Shown: one piece after another, positions 24,021 through 35,138 of the stretch
Layout of the letters: each line of letters begins with the position of its first letter
Position numbering within the stretch: position 1 is the first letter of the stretch
Origin: Neonectria sp. B-13
Taxonomy: Eukaryota > Ascomycota > Sordariomycetes > Hypocreales > Nectriaceae
Assembly (NCBI GenBank): GCA_002682825.1
Contig: NOKP01000033.1
Span: forward strand, 124,001 to 188,000
Length of the DNA stretch: 64,000 nt
Direction of reading: 5' to 3'
Translations under genes and position numbers: made by a program
The notes under the pieces: model-generated
Seen by the model: the letters and a program-made list of their open reading frames with translations, nothing else
Database searches by the model: none
What the model was told of the DNA's origin: nothing

Positions 24021-25220
24021 TGTTCGATAAGTGTGACGCGCAACTGGATTTGGCTGGATTGAGAAACGAAATATTGTATTAATATAGTATTGAGCACGGA
24101 ATGTCTCACTATAATAAATAATATCCAAGCTATTTACAGAGTTTACAAACTAGCCAAGAACTGAGAACTGGCTGACACAAACGAACGATTCTCTTTTATT
24201 CTATTTCTATCTGATAGTATCTTTCTAGAAAAGCCGCAAATAACAGTCAGTATATGCCCAAAACTATGCATAAACAACCCCAAATCCTATCCCATATCCC
24301 AAACCTATTACACATCCTATATCTTCTCTCAAATCCTAAAGTTATTTTCATATCTCAAAATCTGCTCTATATCCCAAATCAATCTCTAGATTCTCGCTAA
24401 TAAGCATAAAGGATCTACCTCTATATATTAATATTGCTAGAGGTGCCTATTTTAAGAGCATTCTTTTATTTACTCCTGCTTTACTTACTTAATAGTTAAG
24501 TTACTATATAAGGCAATCTCTAGAGATATCTTTTACTTTAATGCTCTAAGGGAAATATTATTAAGATACTAGGACTTAATAGCTATTTCTAACTTCTCCT
24601 AACTACCAATCCTCTGGTATCTCGGGCGAGATACCGTTTTTGCGCCCGCGCTGATTGGTCACAGCCGGAGTGGAGACGCTGTAGGAGTCCGGGATACTAT
24701 AGGAGCGAGATACCATTTAGGGTTAAGGGGTTTTCTACTACCAATCCCAGCTTAAAATGAAAAAGGAAAAAGGTCCCTAATAGGTAGCTTTATAAGCTAT
24801 AGTATAGTATTTTCCTAAGAATTTTATCTCTACTAGAAAGCTAGAAAAATCAAGTTTTAAAAAGAGAGAGAGATTTAGATAGAGAAAAGGGGAATTTGGA
24901 TTCTACTAGGTAAACTTTGGGAAAACTGAAAAAGATTTGTATTATACTTTAAAATAAGGACTTTTTTATAGTATTTATCTTAGAATTTTCTTTTTATTTC
25001 TTTAGCTAGAAAAAGAAAAAAGAAAGAAAGAATAAAGAACTTAATAAGAAAAGAAAATATTTTAATTATATTTATAATAATAAGAAGACTTTAAAAGCTT
25101 TAGAAAGAGCTTTTATTATATTATATAATTAGGGCTTTTTAACTATATATATCTTAGAATTCTATTTTTAGTATTTAACTAAGAAGGCTAAGAAAAGTAT
25201 AAGATATTTATATTATAATA
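24021..25220. repeat. Degraded AT-rich DNA between NACHT gene and R copy 10
   Basis: Mostly TpA-rich without frames. The first ~600 bases are less extreme and 24613-24736 is a GC-richer insert listed separately. The rest shows no clear relation to R. Confidence 0.5.
24602..24747. repeat. Short GC-richer insert flanked by 11-bp direct repeats
   Basis: ACTACCAATCC occurs at 24602-24612 and again at 24737-24747. The 124 bp between include a palindrome GGTATCTCG/CGAGATACC at 24616-24635 and a second GCGAGATACC at ~24704. Composition is strikingly different from the AT-rich surroundings. It could be a small non-autonomous element with its target duplication; no coding content. Confidence 0.45.
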
Positions 25221-26109
25221 TATTTAGATATAATAGTCCTTAGTAGTATATACTTAAAGAAGAGACTAAAGATTAAATAATATAAAAGAAAATAGAAAAA
25301 ATAATAATATAATAAGCTTAATACTTAAGCTTAAAGTAATAATAACTTAAAAAGATAAAAGTTTCTAATATAAAGTTAAAGTATAAGTTTTACTATCTTA
25401 ATTAATTAGAAAAGCTAGATCTTAGAAAAGCTAGATCTTAGAAAAGCTAGATCTTAGTATATTAAAGCTAATAGATATTAAAGTTTAGATAAGATATAGG
25501 TATTATAATGCTTTTATTAACTAGTAATCTCTTTTAATAATTAGTTTAAATTAGCTAGGATTAAAAGGGAGATAGAAACTAATAAAGCCTATTAAAGAAG
25601 TAAGGAAGAATATTAATATAAGTAATGAATTTAAGAGTTATAATTGTTCAATTTTTAGCTAGATTTAAATGATTCTATTAATCTTAAGACTCTTATTATA
25701 GTAGTCTTAATAATATTAAGATTATAGTTAATTTAACTAACTTTCCTCTGCCTACTAGAATGCTAAAAGAACAGATTGTATCTCTTCCCTTATTATAACT
25801 ATAGTAAAGCTGGTTGAGTGTTTATAGCTTTATTAGCTATTATAGAATTACCCTCCTACTAAATATATTAGAAAAGCTAGATCTTAGAAAAGCTAAACCT
25901 TAAAAAAGCTAAATCTTAGAAAAGACTAAAACCCCTTAGGATAAAAGCTTAGTCTTTATACTTTTTAAATTACTCTTTTATATTCTATTTAACCTTTTAT
26001 ATAATATAATAATTATATTACTAATTATATAAAATAACTATTTCTATTTAAATTATACTATAGCTTAATAAGCTTTTACTAAGCTATATATATAAACTTT
26101 TCTATAATT
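25221..26109 (-). repeat. R element copy 10, interrupted by an unrelated insert
   Basis: Reverse copy starting TATTTAGATATAATAG. It is broken inside its 16-bp array by ~410 bp of different sequence (about 25458-25865) and then resumes. It is truncated where copy 11 begins. Confidence 0.6.
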
Positions 26110-26873
26110 TATTTAAATATAATAGTCCTTAGTAGTATATATCTAGAGAAAAAGCTAAAGATTAAATAGTATAAAAGAAAATAGAAAAAGTAATAGTATA
26201 ATAGGCTTAATACTTAAGCCTAAGGTAATAATAACTTAAGGAGATAAAGGTTTCTATTGTAAAGTTAAGGTATAAGTTTTACTATCTTAATCAGCTAGAA
26301 AAGCTAAATCTTAGAAAAACTAGATCTTAAAAAAGCTAAATCTTAGAAAAGCTAGATCTTAGAAAAGGCTAAAACCCCTTAGGATAAATATAATAGTTGG
26401 GTTTATCCTAAAGGTATAGGGTAGATCTAAGGTATATAGTTTAATAATTAAGTGGATTAAGACATTATAGTAAGCAATATAGGTTATATTAGTAATATAT
26501 AAAGGTAAGTTATTATATAACTAAGTATAAAGTGAATTAAAGTATAATATTAATAGCTAAGAAGCTTAAAGCTCTTATTTAATATACTAAATGAATGTAT
26601 ATATATATAATATAGAGTAATAAAGTCTAGGAGTATATTAGTCCTAGAGTGCTATTACTCTTAGAGTAATATTATTCCTATAAGTTATAGTCCTTCTATA
26701 GTTAGGGAGAAAAAGTAAGTATATTATAGTTCTACTAATTATAACTGCTTAATCCTAACCTAGGCTATAATAATAAAAGCTTAGCCTTTATACTTTCTAA
26801 GTTATCTTTTTATATTCTATTTAACCTTTTATATAATATAATAACTATACTATTAATTATATAAGATAACTAC
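26110..26873 (-). repeat. R element copy 11, interrupted and truncated
   Basis: Reverse copy with ~380 bp of unrelated sequence at about 26388-26770, flanked by ATAA on each side. It is then cut off by copy 12. Confidence 0.6.
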
Positions 26874-27914
26874 TACTATTGAAACTACTATTTAAACTAC
26901 TATTTCTGCTTATCTATAATTGTACTAAATTATGTGTTTCCTTTGCTTAAGCTTAATAAGGGGATAGATCTTTGGATTTTGAACCTAATTATTGACTTTT
27001 GCCCCCTCTAAACTCCCTCTGCTAAATCCCTCTATACAGCTTTATAGCTAATATTAAAGATAACTATAGTAGGATTCTCTTGCTTTCTAATGCAGTTATT
27101 ACTCCTTTAGTTATAGGTTGGTTATTATAGTATTACTTATTAGCTATATAACCTATAAGATATAGTTATTATACTTTAGACTATTAATAAACCTCTTTTC
27201 TATATTAATAGTATTACTATTCCTTTCTAGCTTTAAAGCTAGCTCCTTTAAAAAGATTTATTCTATTATAATCTATTAGGCTATTACTTTATTAAGCTAA
27301 ATTCTATCTTATAATAAAATATAATAACTAAAAACTATTAATTAGACTAATTCCTTAGCCTTAGAGTATTAATTGGTTTTAATCTTTTTTATATCTTATA
27401 GATTAGACTTTTAAACTATAATTTATAGCTTAGAAATAAGGCTTAGATCTATTTAAAATAGGCTATATAGGTTATATAAGAGCCTATAGGTATAGCTTAA
27501 TAAGAGCTTACTAAACTATAGTATAATTTAAAAGGTTATCTTATATAATTAATTATATAATCTTTATATTATATAGAAGGTTGAATAGAATATAAAGAGA
27601 TAACCTAGAAAGTGTAAAGCCTTATAAGCTAGGCTTTTATCCTAAGGAGTTTTAGCTTTTTCTAAGATCTAGCTTTTCTAAGGTCTAGCTTTTCTAAGAT
27701 TTAGCCTTTCTAAGATCTAGCTTTTCTAGCTAATTAGAATAGTAAAACTTATACCTTAACTTTATAATAGAAACTTTTATTTCCTTAAGTTATTATTACT
27801 TTAGGCTTAAGTATTAAGCTTATTATACTATTATTTTTTCTATTTTCTTTTATATTATTTAACCTTTAGTCCCTTCTCTAGGTATATACTACTAAGGATT
27901 ATTATATCTAAATA
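26874..27914 (+). repeat. R element copy 12
   Basis: Full-length forward copy starting TACTATTGAAAC, relatively rich in surviving C/G. The 16-bp array lies at ~27660-27730. Confidence 0.7.
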
Positions 27915-28291
27915 TAATTAATAGTATAATTATTATATTATATAAAAAGTTAAATAGAATATAAAAAGATAACTTAGAAAGTATAAAGACTAGACTTTTA
28001 TCTTAAGAGGTTTTAGCCTTTTTTAAGATTTAGGTTTTCTAAGATTTAGCTTTTTTAAGATTTAGCTTTTTTAAGATTTAGCTTTTTTAAGATCTAGCTT
28101 TTCTAGTTAATTAAAGTAATAAAACTTATACTTTAACTTTATAATAGAAACCTTTATTTCTTTAAGTTATTATTATTTTAGGCTTAAGTATTAAGCCTAT
28201 TATATTATTATTCTTTCTATTTTCTTTTATACTATTTAATCTTTAGCTTCTTCTCTAGGTATATATTACTAAGAATTATTATATTTAAATA
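27915..28291 (+). repeat. R element copy 13, 3' fragment
   Basis: Matches only the last ~380 bp of R, ending in the usual AAATA terminus. Includes a 16-bp array at ~28020-28110. Confidence 0.6.
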
Positions 28292-28398
28292 TATCTTTTA
28301 AATAGATTAATTATTAGTATATATTACTTTAAACTAAAGATAAATAGTTATATATAGCTTAATAAGTAATATTATATATTTATATACTAATTATACTA

Positions 28399-29428
28399 TT
28401 ATTAAAACTACTATTTAAACTATTATTTCTACTTATTTATAATTATACTAAATTATATATTTTTTTTACTTAAGCTTAATAGAAGAATAGATCTTTAGAT
28501 TTTAAACCTAATTATTAACTTTTACTCTCTTTAGCTTTTAACTCTCTCTATTAAATCCCTTTATACTTTATAGCTAATATTAGAAATAACTATAGTAAGA
28601 TTCTCTTAGTTTCTAATATATTACTCCTTTAACTATAGATTAATTAGAATAATATTATCTATTAACTATATAATCTATAAAATATAAATAAGATTATATA
28701 ACTTCTTAAGGAATTCCTTCTTTATAGTAATAATATTATTATTCCTTTTTAGCTTTAGAACTAATCTTTCTAGAAAGAGCTATTCTATTATAATCTATTA
28801 GATTATTATTATATTAAGCTATATTTCCTCTTATAGTAGGATAGTATAGCTAAAGACTATTAATTAGACTAATTTCTTAGGTCTAAAGTAGTTAATTATA
28901 AGCTATTTTATATATTCTAAGTTAGACTTTTAAGCTATAATTTATAGTATAAAAATAAAGCTTAAATGTTTTATTAATTTACTATATAAGTTATATAAAA
29001 GCCTATATATATAGCTTAGTAAGAGCTTATTAGATTATAGTATAACTTAGATAGTAGTTATTTTATATAATTAATAGTATAATTATTATATTATATAAAA
29101 GGTTAAATAGAATATAAAAGAGTAATCTAGAAAGTATAAAGATTAAGCTTTTATCCTAAAGGGTTTTAGCCTTTTCTAAGATTTAGCTTTTCTAAGGTCT
29201 AGCTTTTTTAAGATCTAGCTTTTCTAAAATCTAACTTTTCTAGCTAATTAAAGCAGTAAAACTTATACCTTAACTTTATAATAGAAACTTTTATTTCCTT
29301 AAGTTATTATTATCTTAAGCTTAGATATTAAGCCTATTATACTATTGTTTTTTCTATTTTCTTTTATACTATTTAACCTTTAGCTCTTTCTTTAGATATA
29401 TACTACTAAGAACTATTATATCTAAATA
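28399..29428 (+). repeat. R element copy 14
   Basis: Full-length forward copy, heavily AT-converted, with the array at ~29170-29250. The left end is uncertain by a few bases. Confidence 0.65.
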
Positions 29429-29653
29429 CTAATTATATTATAAGAGTATTCAATTAAAATAGAATATTAAGAACTATTTCTATTATAAATATTAAGTAAA
29501 AAAGATAATACTATAGAATATTAAGAACTACTTTAGCTATATAGAGCTTAATAATCTAATAATAATACTATTCTCTAAAGAGAGATTATTAACTATTATA
29601 GTACTTAAAATAATATATAACTATAGTTATATTAAATATTAATTTCTTATAAT

Positions 29654-29973
29654 AATATATTAAGAAAAAGAGAAAAAGACTAGTTTAACTTATTAACTTA
29701 ATAAAAAATAGTTATTTATATATACTATAGTTTAAAATAAGCTTCTTATAAATTGAATATTAAAGTTAAAGAGAGAGACTTAAATAGGTTATAAAAATAG
29801 GCTTAAAGTATAATATTAATATAAATTATAATACTAAGAAAGCTTACTATATTTAAGTTATTAGAATTAATAATATTAAGTATAGTATCTTACTGTATTA
29901 ACTACTATATATTATCTACTGTATTATCTTAATCTATTAAATAATATTAACTAAGGCTAGTATTACTATAAAT
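29654..29973 (+). repeat. Second copy of the 1-446 repeat
   Basis: Matches 121-440 in the same orientation and equal length (320 bp) with scattered transitions. Sequence to the right returns abruptly to normal composition. Confidence 0.75.
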
Positions 29974-30375
29974 AATCACTAGTAGTATAGTATCCTTTCC
30001 TTTCTACACTTTAATAAACAGCCAGTAGCCTAAAACAACAATCCTCGCCCCAAAAACGTCCAGTATCTGGCGGCTGTCACTGCTGTGGTATATATATCCT
30101 TCGCCATACAGTTGTAGTCCAGCAGCACGCGAAAGAGCGGATCTCGGTTGGCACCTGAATGGCAAATCCAGGGAGAGGAATCAAGAGTTGATTTTTCTAT
30201 AGTAGGGGAAGGAACCCTTCACCCTTTTGGGAAGCGTCGACCAACAAATTACTCCACTCGTTCTCAAGCTCCTTCATAGCCCTCGCAGAACTTCTTTTTG
30301 TCTCGGCATCATGGGTGAGGTAAGTCTACATAATGAAGTCGTATTTAAGATATATGTTGCTGAGGTGTGATCCGC
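29974..30375. other. Intergenic at island edge
   Basis: Composition becomes normal within ~40 bases of 29974. No gene was recognised. It is the 3' flank of the broken beta-propeller gene. Confidence 0.5.
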
Positions 30376-31792
30376 TTATGACTTGTCGACGAAGAAGTCC
30401 AGCGACGGGTTACCCCCTATCGGGCTCATTATCATTGTACCAATCCAGTTGGTTCCAGCGCCCATCGCAAGCATCGGCGCACCAATCGCTGAAAGATAAA
30501 TATTCTCCCATTTCTTAGACCACGCCGTTCCATCGTAATGCAGATGCCTCACATTGCCATCCCTCCCCAGCGCCACCATATCGAATGTCAGCCCTGATTC
30601 TGCCTCCACCACCGACGGTGTGCTCGTCACATTGCCCCCTAGCGACTCTAGCTCGCTGAATTTGTCCCCTACTCGATTGAAATGGTACACCTCGTGGTTG
30701 TCCTGCACGCCGAAGAAGTCGATCCGCCGTGGTCTCTTCTCGTGCGCGAATAGTGCTGGGTCGCCCACAAAGTTTCCCCCAAAGCCGCGCGCCTCCTCCC
30801 ACTCCCTTAACTTGGAGTTGTACCCACGATGCCACAGCGAGCCCCTATCTTTGCGTCCGTACCATACCACGTCGTGTTTCACATCGTCATCGCGGCAGAC
30901 CACCGCTGGCGCCATCCTCGCCGGCCCCGTGCCATTGGTGTCGGCGAACCCGTCGTCCACGGCCCAACTGCTCGCGTTGACGTCCCAGGACTGCTGCATG
31001 ACCTCGTGGCTGTCTGATTCCGTCACCCACAGGTCGATGCGCTCATCGGCGTCATCGCCCACCCGGCACAGCATCAGCTGGCTGCCCGTGTCGGCCCCGA
31101 CCTCCTCCCAGTATGACCACCTATCACCGTACAGATAACGGCCGTAGACAGTGTTGGCCGACGAGCTAAGGGCAAAGATGGAGAGGCGCGGGATGCCATC
31201 GCGTTTCCAGGCGATGGCCGCAGGCTGGCTGATGAACTTGCCAGTGGTTTCGCCCAGGTCATTCTAGGAAGCCCGAAACTCAAAGGCCATCTTGCCGCGA
31301 CTGCCCGAGTTATGCGCGATATGGTTGTCGGCAGTGCGTATGAAGACTGGAGCCGACCGTCGAAGGACGCTGTGGCGATGACTTGGGGGCGGATAGAGCC
31401 AGAGCATGTCGATGTGCGGTTGACTCTGCTATCATCACCTGAGTCTGATAAATCACTTTTATTGCCCAGTTTATTAGCATACTCCCTAAAGTGGTTACGG
31501 GGAGAGTGGTACTTGGATGAGTTATCTGATTTGTCCTTGTTCACAACCAGGCCAATAACAAGGCCAACAACCAGCCTGATGACGGCCAGTAGCACAACCG
31601 CGAGTATGATCCATACAAGCTTTCTCTGGCACCGCTTCCTTGAAGGCGCTGTCTCGATTGTAGACAGTGATTGGGTTGTTTCGCATGTGCCGCTGGGTCA
31701 TCCTTGATGTAGGCGGGCGGCTTTGAAGCAATACTAACGTCACCGTACTGCGGCGGTGCATCAGAGACAGAATCCCGGGAGTCTTGCGCCAT
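30376..31792 (-). pseudogene. Broken membrane-anchored beta-propeller (lectin-like) gene
   Basis: Fragments in order on the minus strand: a Pro-rich cytoplasmic start at 31792 (SDAPPQYGDVS), a transmembrane helix at ~31590 in another frame (KLVWIILAVVLLAVIRLVVG), a hydrophilic stem, then a repeated propeller in the frame of 30376-31074. Propeller cues are VFIRTADNHIAHNS, AIAWKRDGIPRLSIFALS and VVWYGRKDRGSLWHRGYNS, resembling PLL/fucose-lectin-like folds of fungal type II membrane proteins. Lesions: a frame change or unusual intron near 31710, a frameshift near 31350 (inside DGRLQ/VFIRT), and an in-frame TAG at 31264-31266 where Trp is expected. TGG to TAG corresponds to CpA to TpA on the other strand, the preferred RIP change. 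Its sugar specificity cannot be read from sequence. Confidence 0.7.
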
Positions 31793-32271
31793 GGCTGGAG
31801 TCGGCAGCTTGATTCCGCTCCAGGCGATGCACAGCGCTGATGAGCCAGGAGGCTCTATGCGCTGTGTAAGTGGAGAAACTCCAAGGCGTGGAAAGCTCGC
31901 GCAACAAGTTGGAGGGAAGAAACATCAGGTAAATAGCAAAATGCCTTAAGATTCCGGGGGGGAGGCCTCTATAGTCAAATAAATAAGAACGCGAGGGCTG
32001 AGGGCTACCCCCCTTGCCCCGATTCTCTTTTCCTCTCCGAGATGACGTTATCAAGGCCAGTGCAGACTTGATTAGGCCAATATTCAACTGCAAATATCTC
32101 CTTCCCAAAGCGTAAGATCAGGCCACTCATGCAGGCCTACTAATGGGACTTCGGTTAAATTACAGCTCATCTCCCCGTCGTCCCTCACAGGCATCTAGGG
32201 CATACTTTTTGCCAGGCAGTCTAACTATTTCCCAGTTCATCTGCCAGCCTGCCAGTCCTCCAGTCCTCCAG
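31793..32271. other. Intergenic, promoter of the beta-propeller relic
   Basis: Lies between the P450 stop and the start of the relic. No gene was recognised. Confidence 0.5.
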
Positions 32272-33814
32272 TCACTCAGCCACCACCCGAGTCCGACATG
32301 TGAGCAGCATCTCACCTGGATTCGAGTTGAATCGCTCTATAACCTGAAGTTGGAAATCTGGCGATTCGAACTCAAAGTCAAAGTTCTTTACTAGCACCGC
32401 AATAACCAGCAGCTGTTCATAGTACGCAATATTTCTCCCAATACAGGCGCGTGGGCCCACGCTAAACGGCAAATGCGCTTTAGACATTTTATCAGTATCG
32501 CCATCGACCCAGCGCTGTGGGTCATATTCCTCTGGTCTCTGGAATGTGCTGGGATCCCGAAGCAGCGTGTATGTCGGAACAGAGACAGTCACGTCTTCGT
32601 CGATGAACTGCCCAGCAATGGTTCGCCCGCCCTTAGGAACTACGCGTGGTAGACCCATAGAACTCGCTGGACGCAGCCGAAGCGATTCTTCAATGCAGGC
32701 TCTCAGATACGGAAGTCGGCTGATAGCATTATAGGAGGGAATAGTGCTAGCTGAAACCACATCGTCGAGTTCATTGCGAAGCTTCTCCAGGATGAGTGGG
32801 TGTTTGTAGAGCAAGAAAAGTGTACTCGTTAATGCGGATGTCGTGGTATCGGTGCCTGCATTCATCATGACAGAGCATTCTGCAAGAAGCTCTCCGTAAG
32901 GTAAATCAACAGGATCTCCATTGTTCTTCATCATGAGTTTGGAGAATATGTCATCCCCTTCGGGAGCTTTCGACCGCTGGTTCGTATTGTAGAGAATGAT
33001 GTTTTCGAAGTCTGCTCCAGCCTTTTTATAAGGATGCCATGCAAAGATTATTCGTGTAATCGGTAGAAGGGCTGACTCCATGCCCAACAATGTGTTGATG
33101 TGCGTCGCGTTATGGAGCGACTTGATGAAGGGCACCTGATAAATCTTGCCCTGTGGTGTTTCCGCGCAGACAAGGTCGTCTCCCCGATCTAGACAGTGTA
33201 ATGACTCGCTGTAAAGCATCTTCGAGAAAACATCGATGGTAAAATAGTTGAAAAAGCGTCTCATATTGATGACACGCTTCCCTTCGATATGGGTGTTTAT
33301 CTGGCAGACCAGGTTCGATACTGTCTCTGCGATGACTGGTTCGAGTTCGGCGAGAGACTTTTGCGCAAAGACATGAGCGAGCAACTTCCGCTTCCGCTGA
33401 TGCTCCTCTTTCACTCTTGCATCAGCCATGTGGCGCCATTCGCCAGCACCGCCATCATACCACGCATCTTTGAGGAAATTGGCTCCGTGTCCGTATATGT
33501 CATGAACAGCTTGCGGATCAGAAATGGAGACATGGTTCGGAGCGATGCGAACGTGCGATCCAAGCTTTTCGTGGGCGTTGTGCACAGCTGAATAGTGCTG
33601 GTACTTGACATTCTGAACCATACGCCAGAGTGATGACACTGAGGCGAAGGCTGGAGAAGGAAACCTGCGGAGGTTTTTCCTGTCTAACAAGTAGTTGAGA
33701 ATTGGTGCGATGGCTATCACGTAGAACAGTGCCAGGGCCAAGATAACTGTCACCCGAGATTGTTAGTCTATCATCTGCCATGAGCACTTGACCATACGTA
33801 CCCTGAGCAATCAT
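32272..33814 (-). CDS. Cytochrome P450 monooxygenase
   Basis: A 13-nt first exon (33802-33814, coding MIAQ) joins 32272-33746 across a 55-nt GTACGT...ACAG intron, giving 495 residues. The N-terminal ~20 residues form a membrane anchor (VILALALFYVIAIAPILN). Family motifs are in order: I-helix AGTDTTTSA, K-helix EESLRLRP (ExxR), and the haem loop FSVGPRACIGR with the Cys thiolate ligand. It is thus a microsomal class II P450 needing a reductase. FSVGPRACIGR and the pre-haem ADAHLPF-like spacing are common in fungal secondary-metabolite or xenobiotic P450s. No polyketide or peptide synthase lies in the window, so the substrate is unknown. The DUF1479 oxygenase ~1.3 kb upstream is on the same strand. 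Confidence 0.93.
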
Positions 33815-35138
33815 CGTTGTTGTTTGTCCGAGAAATACAAGTTGTCCAAGGTATGTCAGTAGCTCTCTGAATATAAAATGATCTCAACACTGAAAGGAAT
33901 GGTGAGAGAATCTGTAGAATCCGTAGTTAGGAGTACCTCCATTTATAAAAGTTCGCAACAATGATGGCACTGAGTAGGACACCAGTGAGTAAGGCGGACT
34001 TCCTATTTTAGACACTCCGCTGAACTGTCCCCTTCTCCCCTTCCGTTGTAAGAGCTAAAAGTTATTCAGTGTAGCTCAATGGACTTGGGAAGCGGGATAG
34101 GGCCAGGTAATTACCTAATGCCGAATGTTATATAACGAAATGAACTACGTCTTCGGTCAAGTCCTTATTCCATCCTGAAATGGGAATTCAGCCATACGGA
34201 AGCCCACGATAACTACATTCCTTGTTTCTTCGAAATATACAGGAATCCTTTGTAAAACTTGGGAATAAATCAATATAGCACTGCTTCTGAGGGTCCATGA
34301 TCTCGGCAGCTGGGTGACTTGGTATCTCAAGGAAACCCGCTAAGTTCGCTAAGGTGAAAGTCAGCGGTGAAAACCGGGGAACCATGTGGTGGGAGAACTT
34401 ACGGAGCACCCAGGCTAATGGTACGCCGCAATCGGTCAACCCCAATCAAGCAACTCCGGCACTCAGATCTTGCCAAGGCCTTCATTTGAACTCTTCATCT
34501 CCTTTTGAAGAGTTAAGAGGCTATAAGGATGGGTATTTTATACCTTGATCTTTATGCTTTACCTCGTTTCAAATGAGACTCATTCTTCACGATAAACCAA
34601 GCCAGCCATCTCCGTACCCAAAGATGAATGGCATTTTAATGTGCAGATTCCTCACCAACAGGACCTGGGATCACCAAGTTCATTTAATAGCAGTCACAGA
34701 GTAAAAGCCTCATGGTTTGATGATCATGATTCTCGTCATGGCAGGACCCGACTCATACGACAATCAGCTCTGCCAAAATGTACGTGTGGCCATGCTGAAG
34801 AATGGCAATATCACGCCAGGACCGAACCATCATTTCACAAGACAAATATCTAATCAGAGCTAAATCTATTCTTCCGATTAATGATTGATAATGCGCGGCC
34901 TTCAAAGAAGGACTCCAATGCTAGAAACGCGATAATGTTGGTGTTATATCAACCACATGTCTTATGCATTCCCCAGCGTTGAGGTTTAAATATACAGTAT
35001 CAAAAAACCTAGAACCTCTTCCTATCACCCTGGCTTCCCCAGATCCTCAAAAGCAAGGTAATGGGACGGAATGTTAACGTTGGTCGCAACCTGGCTTCCA
35101 ACATTGACATCCTAAGGTTGTCGTCCTCACAGCAAGTT
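33815..35138. other. Long intergenic region, no gene seen
   Basis: 1.3 kb of ordinary composition between the P450 start and the end of the DUF1479 gene. The frames here carry no recognisable domain and lack fungal coding character. Confidence 0.5.

Noticed and set aside
24717..24725. Telomere-like TTAGGGTTA
   Set aside because: Only one and a half repeats are present with no array; chance is likely.
30554..31138. Plus-strand ORF of 194 aa over the beta-propeller relic
   Set aside because: Antisense shadow of a GC-rich coding region, Ser/Pro-rich, no recognisable domain.
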